A stretch of 64,000 nt of DNA from JAMXLO01 sp963850535. Lineage in GTDB: Bacteria > Pseudomonadota > Alphaproteobacteria > Acetobacterales > Acetobacteraceae. The position numbers and the translations under genes are program-made. The notes under the pieces were generated by a model that had not been told where the DNA came from, made no database searches, and worked only from the letters and a program-made list of their open reading frames with translations. Where the stretch lies: positions 1-64,000 of the forward strand of contig CAWKMC010000056.1 in NCBI GenBank assembly GCA_963850535.1, in the 5' to 3' direction. Positions 17,113 to 25,447 of the stretch are shown in pieces (position 1 is the first letter of the stretch; every line of letters begins with the position of its first letter).

Positions 17113-17217
17113 TTGGCGCATCCCTCAAGTTTATCGTTCAGCTGAAACACCGTTTCGCTCGAACCGACCGATGGCGCGGCTCGTTGCTAGCGGGGAGGAG
17201 ACACTCAGGGAATTACC

Positions 17218-17430
17218 ATGGGTCACTATCGTATATACGAGCTTGATCCGGCCGATCACATCGTGGATGGCTACTCCGTTATGTGCCGATCAGACAGTGC
17301 CGCCCTGGCAATGGCCAGCAAGGGCGCGGAAAACTACGCGGCTGCGGTCGAGGTCTGGGAGAGTAGCCGACGCGTTGCCCGCCTTGATCCGGTGACACCG
17401 TGGGAGAGACTACGGAACAAAAGCATTTAG
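17218..17430 (+). CDS. Small conserved-looking protein of 70 aa, unknown function
   Basis: ATG at 17218 begins MGHYRIYELDPADHIVDGYS and the product continues AALAMASKGAENYAAAVEVW then SSRRVARLDP. A GGGGAGGAG site lies about 15 nt upstream, a little far. The residue pattern looks like a genuine soluble alpha/beta protein; similar short proteins are common in Rhizobiales and Rhodospirillales, but I cannot give a domain name. Confidence 0.6.
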   Translation: MGHYRIYELDPADHIVDGYSVMCRSDSAALAMASKGAENYAAAVEVWESSRRVARLDPVTPWERLRNKSI

Positions 17431-17695
17431 GTAGTAGCGTCTGATCTCTGTGTATGAGTGCTCGCGGCGGTTAGGTGCCGCAGGGCAGGTTCGGCCCGCT
17501 GATCTCAGGACCTCCGAGCAACGGCTTGAGGTGATTATGCGGTCGAGATATAGATGAAGCCGAGCTGTGGTCGAGAGTGCCTTGGAACAGGTCCCAGTTT
17601 CGTGCGAATTGCTCCAGCTTGCCTCGCTGGTGACGAACAGTCACGCCTTCCGAGCGGAAGACCGAGCCGGACACAGTACGCCTCTGTTATGCCGG

Positions 17696-17917
17696 TCAGC
17701 TATTTTCGGCTGACCCAGGAACGGCCTGTGCTGCGGCCTGAAAGCCGATCTTCGAATGAGTGCCGTCGCAGAACGGCTTCTTGGTAGAGGCACCGCAGCG
17801 GCACAGCACTGTCCTAGTCTGCGTTGGCACCACGTCGCCGTTGGTGTCCCGTACTTCGATCGGGCCGTTGATGATGTATGGACCGTTCGGCCTCACCTCA
17901 ATTGTCACGTCAGCCAT
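17696..17917 (-). CDS. CDGSH iron-sulfur domain protein
   Basis: The 73-residue protein has the ligand set C39-x-C41 and C50-D-G-T-H54 within CRCGASTKKPFCDGTHSKIG, which binds a redox-active [2Fe-2S] cluster with three Cys and one His. The N-terminal part (IEVRPNGPYIINGPIEVRD) matches the single-domain bacterial form. Likely a cytoplasmic redox or cluster-transfer protein. It starts with ATG at 17917 preceded by GGAAGAT. Confidence 0.92.
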   Translation of the reverse strand: MADVTIEVRPNGPYIINGPIEVRDTNGDVVPTQTRTVLCRCGASTKKPFCDGTHSKIGFQAAAQAVPGSAENS

Positions 17918-18002
17918 GAGATCTTCCTTTTATCTGCAGACGGCCCATTATCGCGCAGCACGGCCTGTACTCACAAGCCGTGCTGCATAACAAGGGTTGA
18001 AG

Positions 18003-18395
18003 CTACGCCATCCGGCCGCCGCCCAACCCATTGTAATAATCATCGACGCGACCGCTGTAGATCGCATCGTCCCACGATTGCAGCTCCGAAGTCGAATAGG
18101 CAGGGGCGCCCTCGAGTTGCTCCCTGCTGCGGTTCACCACATAGCCGCCTAGTGATGTATCGTAAGTCAATTCGTTCCAGGGCAGCGGGTGATAACTGCT
18201 GCCGATCCCGAGGAAGCCACCGAAGGAAAGGACGGCATAGGCAACCTGGCCTGAACGTTTGTTCACCATGAAGTTGTACACCGACCCAAGTCGATCGCCG
18301 TTTCGGTTATAGACCGCGGTTCCCTCGACCTTGTCGGACGCGATCAGCTGCGAGGTTTCCTCGGTAGCTGGCTGACCTGTCGTCGTGCTGGACAT
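18003..18395 (-). CDS. PRC-barrel domain protein
   Basis: ATG at 18395 with a GGAGAG site; the in-frame extension to 18584 reads as noise. In the 130-residue protein the segment SDKVEGTAVYNRNGDRLGSV, then VNKRSGQVAYAVLSFGGFLG and YHPLPWNELTYD is a PRC-barrel, a small beta-barrel often found in stress or photosynthetic assembly proteins. The C-terminal tail contains WDDAIYSGRVDDYY. Role unknown; neighbouring CsbD and CDGSH genes suggest a small stress-related group. Confidence 0.85.
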   Translation of the reverse strand: MSSTTTGQPATEETSQLIASDKVEGTAVYNRNGDRLGSVYNFMVNKRSGQVAYAVLSFGGFLGIGSSYHPLPWNELTYDTSLGGYVVNRSREQLEGAPAYSTSELQSWDDAIYSGRVDDYYNGLGGGRMA

Positions 18396-18738
18396 TCTTA
18401 TCTCTCCTGAGTTGGTGGCCGAGCAAACGCTCCAGCTGTCGGAGCGGTTGCCAGCGGCAGGAGCAGCGACCCCGTGCGACTCGTAGGACTCCTCTGGCAG
18501 TTCCTCAGCCAGAACTTTCGGCACTTTACGTTTACGACAGCTACGAGGCCATTGTTGATGCATGCTGCGCCGCTCAGAACTCACTCCTCAAAAACGCAAT
18601 CCATCAATTACCCAGCGTCACTGGGGAATAACGGTCGGGGCATTGGGCCGCCGGTATACTGGCCTTTATTTAGTTTTACTGTGACAAGCCCATGCGGCCG
18701 AGTAAATGGTCAAGTTGTTCCAGGTCCGTATAGTGGAA

Positions 18739-19554
18739 CTAAATCACACCGCGTTTGCCGTTGAATGAGACTTTCACGGTCAGGCCAAGCTGCTCGCTAA
18801 GGGACCGTTCCAACTGCCCGGCATTGGCATCATGCTGCGTTTGCAGGTCCTTGGCCGTTGTGTACTCGGCAGATGGTGGGCGGGCTGCCAATGCTTCGGT
18901 TTGCCGCACCGACAGTTGACGGTTCAGCACCTCCCGCAGCCCTGTTTCGGGAGCTGGATGCGCCAACAATGCTCGCGCATGTCCAGCTGATATGTCGCCG
19001 TTACGGACGGCGTCCTTGACTGCCTCGGGCAGGTTCAGCAGCCGCAGTGCGTTGGAAATGTGGCTGCGCGACTTGCCCACCGACTGGCCCAGCGCCTCGT
19101 GGGTAAACTGGAACTGCGTCAGCAGGCGATTGTAGCCCTCAGCTTCGTCGATTGGGTTGAGGTCCTGGCGCTGCAAATTCTCGACCAAGGCAACAGCAGC
19201 GGCCTCGGTGTCGGTCATGGGATTGACCAATGCGGGGACCTCGTGGAGCCCGGCAACCCCCGCGGCTCGCCACCGGCGCTCGCCCGCCACAATTTGATAT
19301 CGATCCTGCTTTTCTGGATGCGGCCTGACAACCAAAGGCTGTAAGATGCCTCGAAGCCGAATGGATTGGGCGAGCTCGTCCAACGCGGACGGATCGATGC
19401 TGCTGCGTGGCTGGAAGGGGTTGGGCTCCAATAGATCGAGTGGCACCTGACGCAGTGAGGACGCTTCAGGCGGCGAGGTTTGGACGGCGGCTTCGCCAAG
19501 AAGGGCGGCCAGGCCGCGACCGAGGCGGGGCCCTGGGTCCCGGCGTGCTGTCAT
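18739..19554 (-). CDS. parB: Chromosome-partitioning protein ParB
   Basis: ParB is the CTP-dependent clamp that loads at parS and spreads. The 271-residue protein shows LGRGLAALLGE near the start, PNPFQPRSSID and YQIVAGERRWRAAGVAGL (CTP-binding motifs), VENLQRQDLNPIDEAEGYNR, the HTH region QSVGKSRSHISNALRLLNLP and a C-terminal dimerisation domain ending GKRGVI. It overlaps parA by ATGA. The matching parS site is at 20932-20947. Confidence 0.97.
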   Translation of the reverse strand: MTARRDPGPRLGRGLAALLGEAAVQTSPPEASSLRQVPLDLLEPNPFQPRSSIDPSALDELAQSIRLRGILQPLVVRPHPEKQDRYQIVAGERRWRAAGVAGLHEVPALVNPMTDTEAAAVALVENLQRQDLNPIDEAEGYNRLLTQFQFTHEALGQSVGKSRSHISNALRLLNLPEAVKDAVRNGDISAGHARALLAHPAPETGLREVLNRQLSVRQTEALAARPPSAEYTTAKDLQTQHDANAGQLERSLSEQLGLTVKVSFNGKRGVI

Positions 19555-20381
19555 GGCAGCGCGCGCTCCCGGCGCATGAGTTCTCCCGCAAGCCGCACGT
19601 AGGCCTGGGCCCCTGGAGAACGAAAGTCGTAGAATAGAACCGGCTTGCCGTGGCTCGGCGCCTCTGAGATGCGAATATTGCGTGGGATAACAGTCTCGTA
19701 GACCGTCTCTCCGAAGAAGCCGCGGGCATCCGCTGCGACCAGATCCGATAGATTGTTGCGCCTATCAAACATTGTCAGGACAATTCCTTGCAGGCGCAGG
19801 CCCGGGTTGAGACCCCGCTTGACCATATCGATGGTGCGAACAAGACCGCTGATACCCTCCAGCGCGTAGAACTCGCACTGCAGCGGCACCAGTACGGCAT
19901 CGGCCGCAACGAGTGCGTTGAGCGTCAGCAAGCCGAGGCTGGGGGGGCAATCGATCAGCACGAACTGGTATGGTGAAGGGCCGGTGCGCAGCGGAGCCAG
20001 GGCATCACGCAAACGGAACTCACGCCGATCCAAGCCCACGAGCTCGATTTCCGCGCCCGCCAGTCCCGCCTCGGCGGTGACGAGAGACAGGTTAGTAATC
20101 GTCGTTTCGCGCACGACCTCGCCAAGCCCGGCGTCGCCGGTAAGCAGTCGATAGCTGCCTGTGGTCCGGTCTGAACGTGGTACCCCGAGTCCAGTCGAGG
20201 CATTGCCCTGCGGATCGAGGTCGATCAACAGAATCCCTTCGTCTACCGCGGCAAGAGCGGTTGCCAGGTTGATCGCGGTGGTTGTCTTCCCAACGCCACC
20301 TTTTTGATTGGCGATCGCGAGGATACGGACCCCGCTTGGCGCTTGTTCCGCCAAGGCGCCGTCAGTCTGAGGAGTGAACAC
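19551..20381 (-). CDS. parA: Chromosome-partitioning ATPase ParA
   Basis: ParA binds DNA non-specifically in its ATP form and drives segregation of ParB-parS complexes. The protein contains RILAIANQKGGVGKTTTAIN (deviant Walker A), LLIDLDPQGNAS, FVLIDCPPSLGLLTLNAL and RRNNLSDLVAADARG. The start is uncertain: GTG at 20381 gives 276 residues and a 20-nt overlap with rsmG; a TTG at 20444 would give 297 residues and an 83-nt overlap. I prefer the shorter form because homologues begin close to the Walker box. The gene overlaps parB by 4 bp. Confidence 0.95.
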   Translation of the reverse strand: MFTPQTDGALAEQAPSGVRILAIANQKGGVGKTTTAINLATALAAVDEGILLIDLDPQGNASTGLGVPRSDRTTGSYRLLTGDAGLGEVVRETTITNLSLVTAEAGLAGAEIELVGLDRREFRLRDALAPLRTGPSPYQFVLIDCPPSLGLLTLNALVAADAVLVPLQCEFYALEGISGLVRTIDMVKRGLNPGLRLQGIVLTMFDRRNNLSDLVAADARGFFGETVYETVIPRNIRISEAPSHGKPVLFYDFRSPGAQAYVRLAGELMRRERALP

Positions 20382-20958
20382 GTGTTGGATTGCAGATCCG
20401 TAAGACACAAGCTTCTGGGTCGGTCCGGCTGGGGATTCGCTCAACCTGCATCTGCCATTCTGCGCCCGCGTGCGTCAATTCCGTGGCCACATTTGCGCCC
20501 TTCATAAAGAGGCATCGCCCTCCAGCTGTCAGTAACGGCGCGGCCATCTCCAGCAGCCTCGGCAGTGGTGCCAAGGCTCTGGCAGAGATCAACACGGCCG
20601 GTGTTAGAGAGGCGGCCTCGATTCGAACAGCGTGGATCTTAACCGGGGCACCGGTAATTCGCGCGGCCTCGCGAAGAAAGGCGCATTTCCGTTGATCGGC
20701 TTCAATCAGATCGAAGTGGACGCCACTGGCCAAGGCAAGTACCAGCCCCGGGAATCCGGCGCCGGAGCCGAGATCGATCGCGCGCGAGGGCAGGGGCTCC
20801 ATGAGCGGGAGCAGCTGCAGCGAATCGTCGATATGACGTTTCCATAGATGCTGTTCGTCGGCGCGCGAAATCAGGTTCACGGTGCGGTTCCAACGCAACA
20901 GAAGGGCGGCGAAGTGGCGCAGCACCTCTTGTGTTTCACGTGAAACCTGAAGCCGCAC
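20362..20958 (-). CDS. rsmG: 16S rRNA (guanine-527-N7)-methyltransferase RsmG
   Basis: RsmG (GidB) methylates G527 of 16S rRNA with S-adenosylmethionine; loss gives low-level streptomycin resistance. In the 198-residue protein the SAM site is AIDLGSGAGFPGLVLALASG, preceded by WNRTVNLISRADEQHLWKRH and followed by LISARALAPLPRLLEMAAPL. The start is GTG at 20958, one base pair beyond the mnmG stop. Its codons 5-9 (VSRET) are encoded by the parS site. Confidence 0.96.
   Translation of the reverse strand: MRLQVSRETQEVLRHFAALLLRWNRTVNLISRADEQHLWKRHIDDSLQLLPLMEPLPSRAIDLGSGAGFPGLVLALASGVHFDLIEADQRKCAFLREAARITGAPVKIHAVRIEAASLTPAVLISARALAPLPRLLEMAAPLLTAGGRCLFMKGANVATELTHAGAEWQMQVERIPSRTDPEACVLRICNPTRVHSSD
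20932..20947. promoter_or_regulatory. parS centromere site
   Basis: TGTTTCACGTGAAACC matches the bacterial parS consensus TGTTTCACGTGAAACA at 15 of 16 positions and is palindromic over its inner 14 bases. It lies within the first codons of rsmG, about 1.4 kb from parB. ParB is expected to load here. Confidence 0.93.
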
Positions 20959-20959
20959 T

Positions 20960-22819
20960 TCAGGCGGCGTTTTGCTGCTTGTGAACGTGTGCGGCGATCG
21001 CCACCAGCGCGGCAGGCGTCATGCCTTGAATGCGCGACGCCGCACCGAGTGAGGCCGGCCGCGTCTGCGCCAGCTTTGCCAGAAGCTCCGCCGAGAGGCC
21101 ACCGATCTCGGCAAAGGCAATGCCATCAAGCTGCAGCACCTCCTCCCGCCGGAATACGTGTATGTCGGCTTGCTGGCGCGCCAAATAGCCCTTGTATCGA
21201 GCCTCGGTCTGAAGGTGGCTGAGATGTCGGGTGGAGAGACCCTGGAGCCAGGGAAATGCGTTGGCGACAGCATGCAATGGCACGTCAGGAAGCCCCACTA
21301 GCTCGAATACTGACCGCCAACGCCCGTCAGCACGAACCGAAATGCCGCGTTGCGCTAACCATGCTGGAGGGCCGCCATCAGTCATCGCCTGCTGGATGGT
21401 TGCTGCCGCCCCTGCCTCATGTGCGACGAACGCGGCAGCTCGTTCGCGTCCCACGCAACCCCAGGCCATACCCTTCCTCGTCAGGCGAAGGTCTGCATTG
21501 TCCGCTCGCAGCGTTAGCCGGTATTCCGCGCGAGACGTGAACATCCTGTACGGCTCACTCACGCCCTGGGTCGTCAGATCGTCGATCAACACCCCGATGT
21601 ACGCCTCGGAGCGATCAAGGGTGGCGCCCATCCCGCCTGCTGCCTTCCGTGCCGCGTTGATGCCCGCCAGCACACCCTGTGCAGCTGCCTCTTCGTATCC
21701 GGTCGTGCCGTTCACCTGGCCGGCCAGGAAAAGCCCCGGCAAAGCGCGGACCTCCAGAGTGGGGGCAAGAGCCCTCGGATCAACGTAGTCGTATTCGACC
21801 GCGTAGCCAGGGCGTATCATCCGAGCCCGTTCCAGACCCGGAATTGTCCCAAGTAGCTCGAGCTGGACCTCCGCGGGGAGACTGGTCGAGATACCATTTG
21901 GATAGACGGTGTCGTCGTCCAATCCTTCCGGTTCAAGGAAGATATTGTGGCCGTCCCGGCCAGCAAACCGCACGATCTTGTCTTCGATGGATGGGCAATA
22001 GCGCGGCCCAGTCCCCGCGATGTGCCCGCCGTATACCGCGGAGCGGTGCAGGTTGGCCCGAATGACAGCATGCGTCTCGGGCGTGGTCCTGGTCATTCGG
22101 CATTCGATCTGGGGATTACTGATTCGCGCCGTGAGGGTACTGAACGGCTCCGGCATCGCGTCCCCGGGGTCCGCGGCCAACCCGTGCCAGTCAATCGAAC
22201 TACGATCCAGGCGCGGCGGTGTTCCGGTCTTGAGCCGCCCAAGTGGTAACTCGAGCCGAGCCAGCGTCTGTGCCAGTCCAATGGCGGGTGCCTCCCCGAC
22301 CCTACCAGCGGGGCGCGATTGGTCGCCGATATGGATGACACCGCGCAGGAAGGTCCCAGTCGTCAATACCGCAGCAGCACATGGTATCAACCCGCAGTCG
22401 GAGCACAGAATCCCCCTAACTCGCCCGTCAGCGCTAATTTGCAGATCCTCAGCCGACCCGGCGGTCACCGTCAGTCCTGGAGTCTCCGCCAACAACTGCT
22501 GTATTGCTCGCCGGTACAGCGCCCGATCGGCCTGGGCGCGCGGCCCCCGCACGGCTGGGCCTTTGCTGCGGTTCAACAGCTTGAAATGAATGCCCGCCGC
22601 ATCGGCCGCGCGGCCCATCAGCCCGTCTAGCGCATCGACCTCGCGCACCAGGTGACCCTTGCCGATGCCGCCGATGGAGGGATTGCAGGACATCTCTCCA
22701 ATGGTGTCGAGCCGATGTGTCAGCAGCAGCGTTCGCGCTCCCATGCGCGCCGCCGCCGCGGCTGCCTCGCAACCGGCATGCCCGCCACCGACCACCACAA
22801 CATCAAATCCGCTGACCAT
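20960..22819 (-). CDS. mnmG: tRNA uridine-5-carboxymethylaminomethyl modification enzyme, FAD subunit MnmG
   Basis: MnmG (GidA), with MnmE, modifies the wobble uridine of several tRNAs. The 619-residue protein begins MVSGFDVVVVGGGHAGCEAA (FAD-binding GxGxxG type), continues MSCNPSIGGIGKGHLVREVD, GTFLRGVIHIGDQSRPAGRV, GLFLAGQVNGTTGYEEAAAQ and SRAEYRLTLRADNADLRLT, all MnmG hallmarks, with full family length. It is the first gene of the mnmG-rsmG-parA-parB unit. Its usual partner mnmE is not adjacent here; DedA is divergent 47 bp away. Confidence 0.97.
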   Translation of the reverse strand: MVSGFDVVVVGGGHAGCEAAAAAARMGARTLLLTHRLDTIGEMSCNPSIGGIGKGHLVREVDALDGLMGRAADAAGIHFKLLNRSKGPAVRGPRAQADRALYRRAIQQLLAETPGLTVTAGSAEDLQISADGRVRGILCSDCGLIPCAAAVLTTGTFLRGVIHIGDQSRPAGRVGEAPAIGLAQTLARLELPLGRLKTGTPPRLDRSSIDWHGLAADPGDAMPEPFSTLTARISNPQIECRMTRTTPETHAVIRANLHRSAVYGGHIAGTGPRYCPSIEDKIVRFAGRDGHNIFLEPEGLDDDTVYPNGISTSLPAEVQLELLGTIPGLERARMIRPGYAVEYDYVDPRALAPTLEVRALPGLFLAGQVNGTTGYEEAAAQGVLAGINAARKAAGGMGATLDRSEAYIGVLIDDLTTQGVSEPYRMFTSRAEYRLTLRADNADLRLTRKGMAWGCVGRERAAAFVAHEAGAAATIQQAMTDGGPPAWLAQRGISVRADGRWRSVFELVGLPDVPLHAVANAFPWLQGLSTRHLSHLQTEARYKGYLARQQADIHVFRREEVLQLDGIAFAEIGGLSAELLAKLAQTRPASLGAASRIQGMTPAALVAIAAHVHKQQNAA

Positions 22820-22866
22820 CCGCGATACACCTTGTTACATACGGCCCCGTCCGCTTAATAGCGGAG

Positions 22867-23502
22867 ATGGACTTTTTCTCGTACCACCATCTCATCCAGC
22901 TTCTCCACGCCTATGGCAATGTGGTGGTGGCGCTGGTGGTGGGACTCGAGTGCGTCGGCCTGCCTTTGCCAGGCGAGACGCTCCTGATCGCTGCTTCGGT
23001 CTACGCCGGCACGACGCACCAGCTGAATATTTTCTTCGTCGTGCTATCTGCGGCGATCGGCGCGATTATCGGTCAGATGGTCGGCTACGGCATCGGTTGG
23101 GCTTTTGGCTACCGCTTGTTGCGGCGCTACGGCCGCCACATCGGGCTGACCCCCCGCCGCCTCGCCTATGGTCGGGCGCTGTTCCGCCGTCACGGTGAGA
23201 AAGTCGTGGTTATTTCCCGCTTCGTGGTGGTACTCAGGACCTTGGCAGCACTGTTGGCAGGCGCGAACCGCATGGGCCGGACGTCCTTTATGGTCGCCAA
23301 CGTTGCAGGCAGCCTCGCATGGTCAGCAATTTACGGAGCGGGCGCCTACTATCTGGGGCACGAGGCGAAAGCGCTCGCCGGCCCCGCCGCGGTGGCGATC
23401 TGCGTCGCGGTCGGGGCCGGGCTGCTTATTGCATGGCTCTTTGCACGCCGGCAGGAACAGCGTGTCCTGCGACAACCGCTGCGAGGGGAGCCGGCGGAAT
23501 AG
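22867..23502 (+). CDS. DedA family membrane protein
   Basis: The 211-residue inner-membrane protein carries GLECVGLPLPGETLLIAASV near residue 25, GQMVGYGIGWAFGYRLLRRY and the conserved RFVVVLRTLAALLAGANRM (F-R-x3-R-x4-G-x3-M type) near 120. DedA proteins support membrane homeostasis and lipid-carrier (undecaprenyl phosphate) recycling. Length fits. It is divergent from mnmG. A GGAG lies directly before the ATG, so spacing is unusually tight. Confidence 0.9.
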   Translation: MDFFSYHHLIQLLHAYGNVVVALVVGLECVGLPLPGETLLIAASVYAGTTHQLNIFFVVLSAAIGAIIGQMVGYGIGWAFGYRLLRRYGRHIGLTPRRLAYGRALFRRHGEKVVVISRFVVVLRTLAALLAGANRMGRTSFMVANVAGSLAWSAIYGAGAYYLGHEAKALAGPAAVAICVAVGAGLLIAWLFARRQEQRVLRQPLRGEPAE

Positions 23503-23507
23503 CTGTT

Positions 23508-24038
23508 CTAGGTTTTTATTCCTGAGGATACCGCCAAGGCGTGGTTGGCTGCGGTGGCGCTCTCGTCGATCGTCCATTGCGGCAATGACAGGCCTGGTGC
23601 CACGTCGCTGAACACCATTTTCATGCGAGACCCAATGCCGACGCGCCTCACCACATCCGGCGGCGCGAGGGTGCCATCTGCAGTCGTCAGGTTGCCGACG
23701 ACCCGCAGCGCCTCGTGCTCGGTCGGCTTGCCCTTCTGCGTGTCGAGTTCCACCAGCAGCACCATATAAGGTACACGCGCCTGAAACGCCGGCTGAATAC
23801 CGTGGCGCACCTCCTCGTACGAATATACTTCGCCCTTGCCCTCGACCCGCGTCCAAGTGGACGTCAGACAGGTGCACCACGGGCATGCGGTGGTCGGCGG
23901 GTAACGCAACAGCTTGCAGTCATCGCATTGCTGCAGGTGGAAGTCGTGCTCCGAGCAGTGGCGGAAATACTCCAGATTCTCGCCGTCCAAATCGTCGATC
24001 GACAGCGGCATGTCCAGGTAAGTGGCGCGAATCGACAT
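23508..24038 (-). CDS. DUF35 zinc-ribbon/OB-fold acyl-CoA-associated protein
   Basis: The 176-residue protein has four Cys in the ribbon pattern C38-x2-C41 and C52-x2-C55 (QQCDDCKLLRYPPTTACPWC) followed by an OB-fold (GKGEVYSYEEVRHGI, PYMVLLVEL). Such DUF35 proteins are small partners of thiolase-like enzymes that hold acyl-CoA or assist aldol cleavage. It follows the thiolase-like gene by 13 nt on the same strand, which fits a two-subunit complex. Confidence 0.9.
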   Translation of the reverse strand: MSIRATYLDMPLSIDDLDGENLEYFRHCSEHDFHLQQCDDCKLLRYPPTTACPWCTCLTSTWTRVEGKGEVYSYEEVRHGIQPAFQARVPYMVLLVELDTQKGKPTEHEALRVVGNLTTADGTLAPPDVVRRVGIGSRMKMVFSDVAPGLSLPQWTIDESATAANHALAVSSGIKT

Positions 24039-24051
24039 GTTGCTCCTCCCC

Positions 24052-25308
24052 TCAGCCGCGCCGCATGACCATGGCCGATCCGGTCATCGGATTGGCCCAG
24101 CCCAGATTGGCGGTCACTTCGATGTTGCGCACCTGGCGGCAGCCGCCCTCACGATAATCGAAGGTATGCTGGCGTTTGCCGTCCGGTCCGATGGGGCAGT
24201 AGTCGTCGGCGTCGTGCCGCAGCTGGCGAACGTTCTCGATCACCATGTTCATGCCATGAGTGTAGCCTTCGCACAGATGGCCGCCCGAAGTGTTCTGCGG
24301 CCGTCTCCCGCCTAGCCGCGTGATGCCGCTTGAAACGTACTCGCCGCCTTCGCCCTTCTCGCAGAAACCATAGTCCTCAAGCTGCAGCATTGAGGTGAAG
24401 GTGAACGCGTCATAGGCGCCGACAGCGTCGATGTCTTCTGGACCAACACCGGAGTTGGGCCACAAAATGTCCTTCGCATAGTAGCCGGCGACGCGTGAGA
24501 TCGGTCCGCACTGGTAGTGCATATCGGTGCGCGGCTTGCTGCAGCGGCCAACCACACCACGGATCAGCGCCGGCGTGTGGCGCAGGTCGCGCGCATGCTC
24601 TGCTCTGGTCACGATGATGCAGGTGGCATTGTCCGTCTCAACGCAGCAGTCGAGCAAGTGCAGCGGCTTGCAGATCATCCGGCTGTTCAGCACGTCATCG
24701 ACCGTATAGCGCTTCTTGTAGAACGCCTTCGGGTTGTTCGAGGCGTGCTCTGAATGCACGACCTTCACCATCGCCACCTGCTCGGGCTTGGTGCCGTACT
24801 CATACATATGGCGCATGAAGGTCGGCGCGAACATCTGTCCTGCGCTTTGCCAGCCATAGGCGCGGCTGTGCAGCGCATCGCCATTCACCGGCGCCGCCGA
24901 CCGCGCGCCGGTTCCACCGATGCGGACCTGCGAATAGCCGTTCATCGAGCGGAAGATCGCCACGCACTTGCACAGCCCGGCCTCGATCACGCCGATCGCG
25001 ATGCCGACCAGCGCTTCGGTCGAAGAACCGCCGCCGTTCACGTCCATGAAGAAGTTCAGGCGAATGCCAAGATCACCGGCGAGAAATGGTGATGGTGTGG
25101 AATCATTGCCCGAGTAGGACAGCATGCCATCGATGTCGGACGCTTTCAGGCCGGCGTCCTGCATAGCCGCGCGGACCGCGAAGGTGCCCATTGCGCGCGT
25201 GGTTTTGCCCGATCCGCGCGTGTAGGTCGTCTCGCCAACGCCGACAATCGCATACTTGTCGCGCAGGAATTTGGGCGTGCTGGCGTCGGTGTCTGCCGGA
25301 AGCGGCAT
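24052..25308 (-). CDS. Thiolase-like (SCP2/Ltp2 type) protein without the nucleophilic Cys
   Basis: The 418-residue protein has the thiolase fold layout: YAIVGVGETTYTRGSGKTTR, DAGLKASDIDGML, then at residues 89-100 DVNGGGSSTEAL where classical thiolases carry the nucleophile in an N-x-x-C-A-S-G type loop, and near the end TSGGHLCEGYTHGMNMVIEN. The catalytic Cys position is Gly/Ser here. Ltp2-type enzymes with this loss, paired with a DUF35 protein, act as retro-aldolases in steroid side-chain breakdown; benzylsuccinate-pathway thiolases also pair with DUF35. A carbon-carbon lyase on an acyl-CoA is thus a better guess than acetyl transfer. Start ATG at 25308 with GGAGGGAAC upstream. Confidence 0.85.
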   Translation of the reverse strand: MPLPADTDASTPKFLRDKYAIVGVGETTYTRGSGKTTRAMGTFAVRAAMQDAGLKASDIDGMLSYSGNDSTPSPFLAGDLGIRLNFFMDVNGGGSSTEALVGIAIGVIEAGLCKCVAIFRSMNGYSQVRIGGTGARSAAPVNGDALHSRAYGWQSAGQMFAPTFMRHMYEYGTKPEQVAMVKVVHSEHASNNPKAFYKKRYTVDDVLNSRMICKPLHLLDCCVETDNATCIIVTRAEHARDLRHTPALIRGVVGRCSKPRTDMHYQCGPISRVAGYYAKDILWPNSGVGPEDIDAVGAYDAFTFTSMLQLEDYGFCEKGEGGEYVSSGITRLGGRRPQNTSGGHLCEGYTHGMNMVIENVRQLRHDADDYCPIGPDGKRQHTFDYREGGCRQVRNIEVTANLGWANPMTGSAMVMRRG

Positions 25309-25447
25309 GTGCGTTCCCTCCTTCGCATTGAAGCAGAAGGCTGGACGGGATACTCGATCACGTCAACGCACAGCCTGCACAGCGGCAGGATTCGATCGAA
25401 CGCGCAACGCAATGTAGCGTCGCTACGGCCAACCGAGGAGAGAAATT

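Noticed and set aside
16688..17128. A 146-codon minus-strand frame
   Set aside because: It covers the CsbD gene and its terminator in antisense; the plus-strand gene is clearly supported.
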